DNA of 16,282 bases, from assembly GCA_029882675.1 (NCBI GenBank), contig JAOUKJ010000028.1:1-16282 (forward strand), written 5' to 3'. The notes under the pieces were generated by a model. That model was not told where the DNA came from, did no database searches, and was given only the letters and a program-made list of their open reading frames with translations. Shown here piece after piece: positions 6,323 to 12,757 of this stretch; within the stretch, counting starts at the first letter, position 1, and each line of letters opens with the position of its first letter. The position numbers were made by a program, and so were the translations under genes. The stretch comes from Cyclobacteriaceae bacterium (lineage in GTDB: Bacteria > Bacteroidota > Bacteroidia > Cytophagales > Cyclobacteriaceae).

Positions 6323-8332
6323 ATGAAAAAATCAGTATTTTTCTTCCTTATTTTTTATTGCCTCATACTCCCGGTGAATGCACAGGTGGTGCAATGGGCC
6401 AATGAAATCATCGATTTTTCTTCTGAACTTACCCCAATACAATACTCAGCACAACAAGCCCTGGGGCAGCCAAATGTATTGCCCGTCGGTGGAGAAAGCC
6501 CAAATGCCTGGACTCCAGACAAAGCCAGCTCAAAAGAATTTATCATGTTGGGTTTTGAAAACCCCATTGCAATAAAACAAATAGCAATTGGCGAATCATA
6601 TGGCCCTTCTGCCCTGACCAAAGTTTTAGTGTATGACAATGACGGTAATGAATACACCGTAAATTCATTTGAACCGCGTCCTATTCCCCTCAAAGGCCGG
6701 ATGTTGAATTTATTTTTCGAGACAAGTTATAAGGTGGCGGCTGTAAAACTGGAATTTAATGGTGTGGCCGTTCCGGAATATTATAGCATCGATGCTGTCG
6801 CCATTACCGATTCAGACATACCCATTGTGGCCGAAATAGAAGTCCCTGATGAATTAGCGGTTGACATTAATGTAGAACGATTAAGTGAAAACATCAACAG
6901 TGAGTATAAGGAATATAAACCTGTACTCTCCCCTGATGGGAAAATTATGTATTTCAGTCGAAAAAACCACCCCGAAAATATTGGTGGAATAGATGATCCG
7001 GAAGACATTTGGTTTTCAGAAAAAGATGAAAATGGCGAGTGGAAAAAAGCGGAAAATATTGGCCCGACACTTAATACTGCAGGCCCCAACTATGTGAGCT
7101 CAGTGACCCCTGATGGCAAAACGGCCATCATGCTGGTGGGCAATAAGTACCTTGAAAATGGTGGAATGGAAGCAGGCGTTTCCATGACGAGTAGTGCCGG
7201 GGGAGAGTGGTCAAAGCCCATTGCTTTGGATATTCTCAATGATTATAACATGTCTGAAAAAGCTAATTTTTACCTGGCCAACAGCCGGATAACTCTGCTG
7301 ATGTCGGTAGAACGGGAAGACTCCTATGGCGACAGGGACATATATGTCAGCTTTATGCAAGAGGATAGTACGTGGACAGAGCCCCTCAATTTGGGTGATG
7401 TAATAAATACAGCCAATGAAGAGTCTGCACCTTTTCTGGCTGCCGATGATCAAACACTGTACTTTTCTTCCAATGGTTTCAGCGGATACGGCGGCCATGA
7501 TATCTATGTCGCCAAGCGCCTGGATGACACCTGGACCAACTGGTCTGAACCGCAAAATATGGGACCGCAAATCAATTCGGAATTTGAAGATGTGTTTTTC
7601 AATATACCTGCCTCTTCAGATTATGCCTACTATTCCAGGGGTGTTAATGAAGACGATACGGATATCTTTCGCATTGAACTGCCCGTCTTTCAGCGTCCTG
7701 AACCTGTCATAATTGTAAAAGGAAGACTAACCAATAGCCGAACCGGACAACCCATTGAGGCCAGAATCACCTATGAAAGACTCTCTGACGGAAAGGAACT
7801 GGGCATGATTACTTCCAACCCTTCTACCGGAGAATATGAAATAGTCCTCCCCATTGGCGAAAGATATGGCATCCATGCCGTAGCTGAGGGATTTATTCCT
7901 GAAAGCCAGAATATCGATTTACGCGAATATGAAGGCAATGCTTTTGAATTTGACCAAACCGACTTGTTATTGGTGCCTATCGCAACAGAAGAAGTTGTTG
8001 TTCTCAATAATGTGTTTTTTGATTTTGACCAGGCCGTCCTCAAAGAGGACTCTTTTGCCGAACTCAACCGCATTTCGATCCTGTTGAAAGAACAGATAAC
8101 GATGGAAATAGAGGTGGCAGGACATACCGACAATACTGGCCCTGAAACATACAATATGGGACTTTCAAAGCGCAGGGCGGAATCAGTGGTACAGTATTTG
8201 AGCAATAAAGGCGTAGATGGGGAACGGATGTCTGTGGTTTATTATGGAGAACATAAACCAATAGAAAAAAATGACACCCGTGAAGGGAGAAGTAAAAACA
8301 GAAGAGTAGAGTTTACAATAAAAAAGAAATAA
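6323..8332 (+). CDS. Large OmpA-family envelope protein: discoidin-like, PD40 propeller, CRD and OmpA domains
   Basis: The 669-residue protein starts with a signal peptide (MKKSVFFFLIFYCLILPVNA, cleavage near 20). Residues about 22-163 form a beta-rich module with a discoidin/F5-8C-like look (SAQQALGQPNVLP, ESYGPSALTKVLVYD). Residues about 185-455 hold PD40/WD40-like blades, marked by LSPDGKIMYFSRK (202-214), TPDGKTAIML (262-271) and ADDQTLYFSSNGFSGYGGHD (374-393). A carboxypeptidase-regulatory-like domain follows (VKGRLTNSRTGQPIEARITY, 465-484). The OmpA C-terminal domain (about 560-669) carries GHTDNTG (Asp603) and LSKRRAESV (Arg617/618), the peptidoglycan-binding residues. It probably tethers an outer-membrane complex to the wall. 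The blade-CRD-OmpA order recalls PorE of the type IX secretion system, but the TPR part of PorE is absent. A TATAGTTTG sequence just before the ATG resembles a -7 box with 3-nt spacing. The second OmpA gene starts 4 bp later. Confidence 0.9.
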   Translation: MKKSVFFFLIFYCLILPVNAQVVQWANEIIDFSSELTPIQYSAQQALGQPNVLPVGGESPNAWTPDKASSKEFIMLGFENPIAIKQIAIGESYGPSALTKVLVYDNDGNEYTVNSFEPRPIPLKGRMLNLFFETSYKVAAVKLEFNGVAVPEYYSIDAVAITDSDIPIVAEIEVPDELAVDINVERLSENINSEYKEYKPVLSPDGKIMYFSRKNHPENIGGIDDPEDIWFSEKDENGEWKKAENIGPTLNTAGPNYVSSVTPDGKTAIMLVGNKYLENGGMEAGVSMTSSAGGEWSKPIALDILNDYNMSEKANFYLANSRITLLMSVEREDSYGDRDIYVSFMQEDSTWTEPLNLGDVINTANEESAPFLAADDQTLYFSSNGFSGYGGHDIYVAKRLDDTWTNWSEPQNMGPQINSEFEDVFFNIPASSDYAYYSRGVNEDDTDIFRIELPVFQRPEPVIIVKGRLTNSRTGQPIEARITYERLSDGKELGMITSNPSTGEYEIVLPIGERYGIHAVAEGFIPESQNIDLREYEGNAFEFDQTDLLLVPIATEEVVVLNNVFFDFDQAVLKEDSFAELNRISILLKEQITMEIEVAGHTDNTGPETYNMGLSKRRAESVVQYLSNKGVDGERMSVVYYGEHKPIEKNDTREGRSKNRRVEFTIKKK

Positions 8333-8336
8333 TAAA

Positions 8337-9017
8337 ATGAGAGCTTTATTACTATTGTTTTTTATGTCTGCGCTGGGACATTGGGGATGGTCGGCATCCC
8401 TTGACACCCTTATCGTTGAGGCCATTGCAATTGACCGTGAAACCAAAGAAATCCTGACAGAAGCCGTAATAAAATATGAGAGTCAGCCTTATGGTAGTAA
8501 AATAGGAATAAGAAATACGCCTTCATGTACCTTTGAAATGTTGGCGGAAGAAGTCTATCGGGTAAGGGTGGAAGCGCCCGGATACCTACCCTCCAGCGTT
8601 ACGATCGATTATAAAAATTTCATCGGCGCCGGCAGGATCGTTGAAGAAATCGAAATGACCCCAAATGCGAAAGGCCAAATTATGCGCCTGGAGACATTGA
8701 TCTTCCCGCAGGGTGAAAGCACCATTACCGCCTCATCGTACGAAGAACTGGACAAGCTCGTGCAAATGCTGAGGGAAAATCCCACCATGGTTATTCAGTT
8801 GGAAGGACATACAGATTTTCGCGGTGATGATAAACTAAACATGAAACTCTCCAAAGACCGCGTAGAAGCAACCCAGGAATACCTTGTTAGTAAGGGGTTA
8901 AGTAAAAACCGGATTAAGACGAAGGCCTTTGGAGGAAGTCAACCGCTCTCCCGCACAAATGATGCAGAGGCTGCACGTTTAAACCGCCGTGTGGAAGTAC
9001 GTATTCTGGAAGATTAA
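8337..9017 (+). CDS. Small OmpA-family protein with N-terminal CRD-like domain
   Basis: The 226-residue exported protein has a signal peptide (about 1-20, WSA before Ser21). A carboxypeptidase-regulatory-like beta-sandwich follows (about 25-108), with IAIDRETKEILTEAVIKYES and a VRVEAPGYLPSS strand. The OmpA C-terminal domain is at about 115-226. LEGHTDFRGDDKLNMKLSKD includes Asp160 and RVEA includes Arg175, the pair that holds meso-diaminopimelate in peptidoglycan; NRRVEVRILED closes the domain. It lies 4 bp after the large OmpA gene, so the two are almost certainly one transcript and translationally coupled. It looks like a shortened paralogue that keeps only the CRD and OmpA parts, which suggests that both act at the same envelope site. 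Its TAA stop abuts the stop of the converging lipoprotein gene with no intervening base. Confidence 0.9.
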   Translation: MRALLLLFFMSALGHWGWSASLDTLIVEAIAIDRETKEILTEAVIKYESQPYGSKIGIRNTPSCTFEMLAEEVYRVRVEAPGYLPSSVTIDYKNFIGAGRIVEEIEMTPNAKGQIMRLETLIFPQGESTITASSYEELDKLVQMLRENPTMVIQLEGHTDFRGDDKLNMKLSKDRVEATQEYLVSKGLSKNRIKTKAFGGSQPLSRTNDAEAARLNRRVEVRILED

Positions 9018-9434
9018 TTATTGAAGTGAGTATATTTCCACCTCTACAATAATACCCGGCCTTTTAGGATGGGCCTCATGCACATGCAAGAGGGTTTCGT
9101 CGCTGTTTAGCCGCTCCAGAACCCAATATCCGGGTGGGACTTTTCTAAATGCTTCCCGGCAATCCATTGGAGGCCCCTGATGACCAGGAGGGCCACCGGG
9201 TTCCCATATTTTACAACTTCCCGGAGGAGGTAAATGCCCGGGAGGGATGTGCAGTGAACGGTAGGAAGGATGACCTCCGGTGGATCGCGGCGCCGGAGGC
9301 CTTTCTGAAGGCGGTGGCGTACCAACCGTACCACTTAAAATTACACTTAAAGTTGAGCAACCGGATGAAAAAACCAGAGCAGCAACTGCAAGTAAAACAA
9401 TCAAATGACGGGATGGTAGCAACCTGTATTTCAT
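9018..9434 (-). CDS. Pro-, His- and Cys-containing lipoprotein of unknown function
   Basis: The 138-residue protein has a clear lipoprotein signal: basic start, hydrophobic core LIVLLAVAALVF and lipobox FSSGC with Cys26. After a short proline-rich linker comes a compact motif region: IPPGHLPPPGSCKIW (63-77, Cys74), EPGGPPGHQGPPMDC (78-92, Cys92) and VPPGYWVLER (99-108). The C-terminus is a short beta-like tail ending VEVEIYSLQ. I recall similar PPPGxCxxW / PPGHQ proteins annotated as hypothetical in other bacteria, but cannot check this here. Paired cysteines and several histidines could bind metal or form a disulfide; no function is known to me. It is the second gene of a minus-strand pair, 12 bp after the beta-barrel gene. 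GC-rich, proline-heavy codons make its base composition unlike its neighbours. Confidence 0.75.
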   Translation of the reverse strand: MKYRLLPSRHLIVLLAVAALVFSSGCSTLSVILSGTVGTPPPSERPPAPRSTGGHPSYRSLHIPPGHLPPPGSCKIWEPGGPPGHQGPPMDCREAFRKVPPGYWVLERLNSDETLLHVHEAHPKRPGIIVEVEIYSLQ

Positions 9435-9446
9435 TATTTACGGCTT

Positions 9447-10055
9447 TTAAAACCTATATCTTCCGCCAAAACCCGCCTGACCCCAAGGTTGAAAATCATC
9501 AAAAATTTCCATGAAGAGGTTGCCGTCTAAAAACAAGGATACCGGAACCTCTTTAAAAGTATATTCCAATCCAATAATTCCGTCAATACCAAAATTTATT
9601 TCACTGCTCTTATCCGAGACCACATAAATCCAGTCTTTGGTCGTTAATTTATAGCGATAGGAAAATTGGTGTGTCTGCTTCACAAACTGCCCGCCAATTC
9701 CATAATACCACTTCAATCCGGAGACTTTCTCATCTCCAATTTTTTCCAGATTTTTGTGAAATAACATCCGAAACTGTGCACCAACAGGCGCTGAACCCCG
9801 ATAATCCAGAAATTCAATATCAGTATACACAAGTGAATTTTCAAATAACCATTCACTCCAAAGATTATTGTGGAAATTATTGTAAATATTATAATAACTG
9901 GTTCCTATAGAAAATTCCAAATCCGAATTATTATTGTATTTCTTTACCGTGATCCCATTCAGAGACCCCATACGCAGGCCGACTCCCCAGGGTTTTTCCT
10001 GGGCAGAAACATTTATTACAATAAACAGGGCCAAAACAACACCTAATTTTTTCAT
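9447..10055 (-). CDS. Small outer-membrane beta-barrel protein, function unknown
   Basis: The 202-residue protein has a signal peptide (MKKLGVVLALFIVINVSA, cleaved near 18/19). The mature part starts with GVGLRMGSLNGITVKKY, a typical first barrel strand. Alternating aromatic/polar strands continue to the end, and the protein stops with GGRYRF, whose terminal Phe is the usual BAM recognition signal. The size fits an 8-stranded barrel. The GSLNG-ITVKKY start is like that of Bacteroidota outer-membrane proteins of unknown role. It is transcribed away from feoA and precedes the lipoprotein gene by 12 bp. Upstream, at 10117-10124, is a perfect minus-strand TACCTTTG box. Confidence 0.8.
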   Translation of the reverse strand: MKKLGVVLALFIVINVSAQEKPWGVGLRMGSLNGITVKKYNNNSDLEFSIGTSYYNIYNNFHNNLWSEWLFENSLVYTDIEFLDYRGSAPVGAQFRMLFHKNLEKIGDEKVSGLKWYYGIGGQFVKQTHQFSYRYKLTTKDWIYVVSDKSSEINFGIDGIIGLEYTFKEVPVSLFLDGNLFMEIFDDFQPWGQAGFGGRYRF

Positions 10056-10116
10056 TACCTAATTATTAATTTAATTGTAAAACACTTTGAAATAAGGCCA
10101 ATTTCTAAAAACGATG

Positions 10117-10124
10117 CAAAGGTA
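10117..10124 (-). promoter_or_regulatory. -7 box TACCTTTG for the beta-barrel/lipoprotein pair
   Basis: The minus strand reads TACCTTTGCA, an exact match to TAnnTTTG, 61 nt before the ATG at 10055. Initiation near 10110 gives a leader of about 55 nt. A -33 TTG is not evident at the standard spacing. No other box this good lies on this strand near the gene. Confidence 0.4.
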
Positions 10125-10248
10125 AAAATATATTTTTCATATTTCAGTCAGTCTTTCTAAAACATGAAATTTGTCAAAAGTCAAAACAATATTGCCGCAG
10201 AGACGTTAGTGTTATTAGATTTTAATAGTAAAAGTGGTTTTTTTCATG

Positions 10249-10284
10249 AACAAACAGTCGCCTTGTTGCGACTGTTTGTTTTTT
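10249..10284 (+). terminator. Rho-independent terminator, orphan
   Basis: A 13-bp perfect stem (AACAAACAGTCGC at 10249-10261 with GCGACTGTTTGTT at 10268-10280) closes a 6-nt loop CTTGTT. The 3' arm runs into TTTTTT (10279-10284). The U-tract is only on the plus strand; the minus side lacks one. No recognised plus-strand gene ends upstream, since the nearest genes on the left run the other way. It therefore probably ends a short untranslated RNA, or stops antisense transcripts from entering the feo promoter. Confidence 0.75.
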
Positions 10285-10402
10285 AAACACGCCAACATCT
10301 GCCCTGACCAAATGACCCTTTACCCGGATTATAATTGAACATCCCTTAATCCATGAAAATAGGTTTATATTGCATCCAAAAAGATGATTTTTATCAGAGT
10401 TC

Positions 10403-10433
10403 TTGCTTTATGTGAAAATGAACCATACATTCG
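10403..10433 (+). promoter_or_regulatory. Candidate promoter of the feoAB operon
   Basis: TTG at 10403-10405 and TACATTCG at 10426-10433 (one mismatch from TAnnTTTG) are 20 nt apart, within the range for Bacteroidota promoters. The expected start point, near 10440, lies at the left edge of the palindrome at 10439-10455, as expected for a repressed promoter. Confidence 0.4.
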
Positions 10434-10438
10434 CGTTG

Positions 10439-10455
10439 TTTATAATTAGTCTAAA
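10439..10455 (+). promoter_or_regulatory. Imperfect palindrome before feoA, possible iron-responsive operator
   Basis: TTTATAATTAGTCTAAA is a 17-bp palindrome with 6 of 8 symmetric pairs matching, including complete outer TTTA/TAAA arms. It ends 8 bp before the feoA ATG and overlaps the predicted transcription start. The TTTAG/CTAAA half-site type is like the boxes of DtxR/MntR-family iron or manganese repressors. That assignment is an inference; a Fur-type site is the alternative. Confidence 0.4.
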
Positions 10456-10463
10456 TAAAGGTA

Positions 10464-10682
10464 ATGAGCAATGTAGCGGAAATGGAGCCTGGTGATGTAA
10501 AAGTAATCACCGGTTTTACAGATGAAGGATTGTCTTTAAAATTATTGGAAATGGGGTGCATTCCAGGTCACCCGGTTCGCTTCAATTATAAAGCCCCCCT
10601 GGGTGATCCTATATGTATAAGCGTTTCCGGCTATGACCTCTCTCTTCGGGTTTCAGAAGCTGCTTCCATAACAGTGAACTAA
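10464..10682 (+). CDS. feoA: FeoA, SH3-like accessory protein of ferrous iron transport
   Basis: The 72-residue cytosolic protein has a single FeoA SH3-like domain. It is marked by EMEPGDVKVITGF (6-18), LKLLEMGCIPG (25-35), a central APLGDPICISVSGYDLSLR (44-62) and a final EA-x(2)-I-x-V strand. FeoA binds to or modulates the FeoB transporter and is required for Fe(II) uptake in several bacteria. Here it is a free-standing small protein, not a fused FeoA-FeoB. Its TAA stop is immediately followed by the feoB ATG (TAAATG), so translation is coupled. A purine-rich AAAGG is only 2 nt before the ATG, too close for a classical Shine-Dalgarno. Regulation is probably by iron through the palindrome upstream. 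Confidence 0.93.
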   Translation: MSNVAEMEPGDVKVITGFTDEGLSLKLLEMGCIPGHPVRFNYKAPLGDPICISVSGYDLSLRVSEAASITVN

Positions 10683-12752
10683 ATGAAGTTGATTTCTGAA
10701 ATAAAAATTGCTTTAGTGGGAAACCCCAATTCGGGTAAATCTTCCCTTTTTAATCACCTGACTGGTCTTAACCAAAAAATAGGCAATTTTCCCGGGGTCA
10801 CTGTTGATAAAAAAATAGGATCCATGAAAATAAATGAGGGGCCGGTATGTAGTATCATCGATCTTCCCGGAACCTATAGTATTTATCCAAAATCAGAAGA
10901 AGAAGCTGTTGTCATGGAAGTGCTTGGCAACAAAGAAAATCCAAACCACCCTGATCTTGTCGTTGTTATTGCAGACGCCACCAACCTGAAAAGAAACCTA
11001 CTCCTTTTTAGCCAGGTGCATGATCTGGGCATGCCCGTTATCCTGGCCCTTAATATGATGGACCTTGTCAATAAAAAAGGTAAAACCATTGATGTTAAAA
11101 AGTTGAAGGATGAATTAAAAGTTCCTCTGATATCAATGAACGCAAGGAATGGAGATGGTATCGATGAGCTCAAACAGGAAATTAAAACTTTTGAGCAAAA
11201 AAAAGTCGATTTATTCTTTAAACCCGAAGAACATATTAAAGAAGTTTTTGGAGACAATACTTCTTTATCAGCAACATCTGTCAATACTTACCTCCAGCTA
11301 CAAGAGGCGTTAAACAACAAAAACGGGGCCTTTGCCGGATTAGACAAGGAGAAAATCCGGAGAACAGAAACTTTGGCACGTTATCATTTTCTTGATGGTG
11401 TGCTGGAAGGTAGTATTGCCGCATTGGGTAATGAACCGACCCAAATAACGGCTCGCCTCGATAAGGTATTGACACATAAAGTGTGGGGCTATACCTTATT
11501 CGTAGGTGTCTTGTTTTTAATCTTCCAGTCAGTCTTTAAATGGGCAGAAATGCCGATGGATTTTATTGACCATGTTTTTTCAGTCACAGCCGTTAAGGTA
11601 TCCGGCTGGTTACCCCAGGGGCCCCTCAACGGCCTGATATCGGAAGGAATTATCCCAGGCCTGGCCGGTATTGTTATTTTTATACCTCAGATCGCTCTTT
11701 TGTTCGCCTTTATCTCTATTCTGGAGGAAACGGGATATATGTCACGGGTCGTATTCCTCATGGATAAGCTCATGCGCAAATTCGGTCTGAACGGAAAAAG
11801 CGTGGTTCCCCTGATATCTGGTGTTGCCTGTGCTGTGCCGGCCATCATGGCAGCACGCACTATTGGCAGCAAAAGAGATCGCATCATTACCATCATGGTC
11901 ACTCCACTTATGAGCTGTTCGGCACGATTACCCGTATATACGATACTCATTGCATTGGTAATACCCGCCACGTCAGTATTGGGCGTATTTAACTTGCAGG
12001 GCATAATTCTTTTTGGCCTTTATACACTCGGTTTTGTGGTGGCACTGGTTGTGGCTGTGGTGATTAAATTAATGGTAAAAACGGAAGAACCCAGCTATTT
12101 AGTGATGGAAATGCCTTCTTATAAATTGCCTCGCTGGCAGAATGTAGTATTTACCATCTATGAGAAAACCAAAACTTTTGTTTTCGAAGCAGGAAAAATC
12201 ATTCTGGCCATTTCAATTATATTGTGGATTACTGCCAGCTATGGGCCGGCAGATGACATGAAAGTGGCAGAAGAAAACGCTACACAGTTAGCCGCTCAAC
12301 AGGGTATGAATGAAACGGAAACAGAAAATTTAATAGCAGCTTATAAACTGGAACACTCTTTTGCAGGCATATTTGGAAAGGCCATTGAACCGGCCATCAA
12401 ACCATTAGGATACGATTGGAAAATTGGAATAGCCCTGATCAGTTCTTTCGCTGCAAGAGAAGTCTTTGTTGGTACGATGGCCACTATATACAGTATTGGC
12501 GGAACAGATGACGAGCTGACGGTAAGGACTCGAATGGCAAAAGAAGTAAATAGTGAAACCGGTGGGCCTAGGTTTACCCTGGCAGTAGGCGTATCCCTCA
12601 TGCTCTTTTACGCCTTTGCCATGCAGTGTATGAGTACCCTCGCTATCGTGTACAGGGAAACCCGGGGATGGAAATGGCCGTTTATACAATTGGCATATAT
12701 GACTGGCGTGGCTTATTTGTCTGCCTTGCTGGCATATCAATTATTATCCTAA
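10683..12752 (+). CDS. feoB: FeoB, ferrous iron transporter with N-terminal G-protein domain
   Basis: This 689-residue inner-membrane protein imports Fe(II). The cytosolic GTPase domain shows G1 GNPNSGKS (13-20), the G2 Thr40 in GVTVDKK, G3 DLPG (60-63), G4 NMMD (124-127) and a G5-like SMNARNGDG (151-159). A helical spacer (about 180-260) leads into the membrane part. The membrane domain has two Gate regions: SGVACAVPAIMAARTI (379-394), with the conserved Cys383, then CSARLPVY (412-419), and a C-terminal MQCMSTLAIVYRE. Numerous hydrophobic helices run to the end (LAYQLLS). The length is slightly under that of E. coli FeoB (about 770), as usual in Bacteroidota. No feoC follows. The gene begins directly at the feoA stop, and the MutS-like gene begins 5 bp after its own stop. 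Confidence 0.96.
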   Translation: MKLISEIKIALVGNPNSGKSSLFNHLTGLNQKIGNFPGVTVDKKIGSMKINEGPVCSIIDLPGTYSIYPKSEEEAVVMEVLGNKENPNHPDLVVVIADATNLKRNLLLFSQVHDLGMPVILALNMMDLVNKKGKTIDVKKLKDELKVPLISMNARNGDGIDELKQEIKTFEQKKVDLFFKPEEHIKEVFGDNTSLSATSVNTYLQLQEALNNKNGAFAGLDKEKIRRTETLARYHFLDGVLEGSIAALGNEPTQITARLDKVLTHKVWGYTLFVGVLFLIFQSVFKWAEMPMDFIDHVFSVTAVKVSGWLPQGPLNGLISEGIIPGLAGIVIFIPQIALLFAFISILEETGYMSRVVFLMDKLMRKFGLNGKSVVPLISGVACAVPAIMAARTIGSKRDRIITIMVTPLMSCSARLPVYTILIALVIPATSVLGVFNLQGIILFGLYTLGFVVALVVAVVIKLMVKTEEPSYLVMEMPSYKLPRWQNVVFTIYEKTKTFVFEAGKIILAISIILWITASYGPADDMKVAEENATQLAAQQGMNETETENLIAAYKLEHSFAGIFGKAIEPAIKPLGYDWKIGIALISSFAAREVFVGTMATIYSIGGTDDELTVRTRMAKEVNSETGGPRFTLAVGVSLMLFYAFAMQCMSTLAIVYRETRGWKWPFIQLAYMTGVAYLSALLAYQLLS

Positions 12753-12757
12753 CCCCT

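Larger units (their letters stand above)
10056..10463. other. 408-bp AT-rich divergent intergenic region (OMP gene / feoA)
   Basis: This region separates the minus-strand barrel-lipoprotein pair from the plus-strand feo operon. From left to right it holds a leader of about 60 bp for the barrel gene and its -7 box (10117-10124). It then has a stretch with no gene I can support and a strong plus-strand hairpin terminator (10249-10284) with no gene before it. At the right end are the feo promoter and operator (10403-10455). No tRNA, riboswitch or repeat array is recognisable. Confidence 0.7.

Noticed and set aside
9149..9514. Plus-strand open frame of 121 codons opposite the lipoprotein gene
   Set aside because: It is antisense to a protein with a clear lipobox and patterned motifs, crosses the gap between two minus-strand genes and shows no domain or signal of its own.
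10164..10286. 40-codon frame in the OMP/feoA intergenic region listed as a gene
   Set aside because: No RBS, no recognisable motif, and its 3' third is the terminator hairpin; kept only as an alternative in the findings.
12626..12757. Extension of the MutS-like frame 44 codons upstream into feoB
   Set aside because: These bases encode the conserved C-terminus of FeoB in another frame; the Met-Met at 12758 directly after the feoB stop is a better start.
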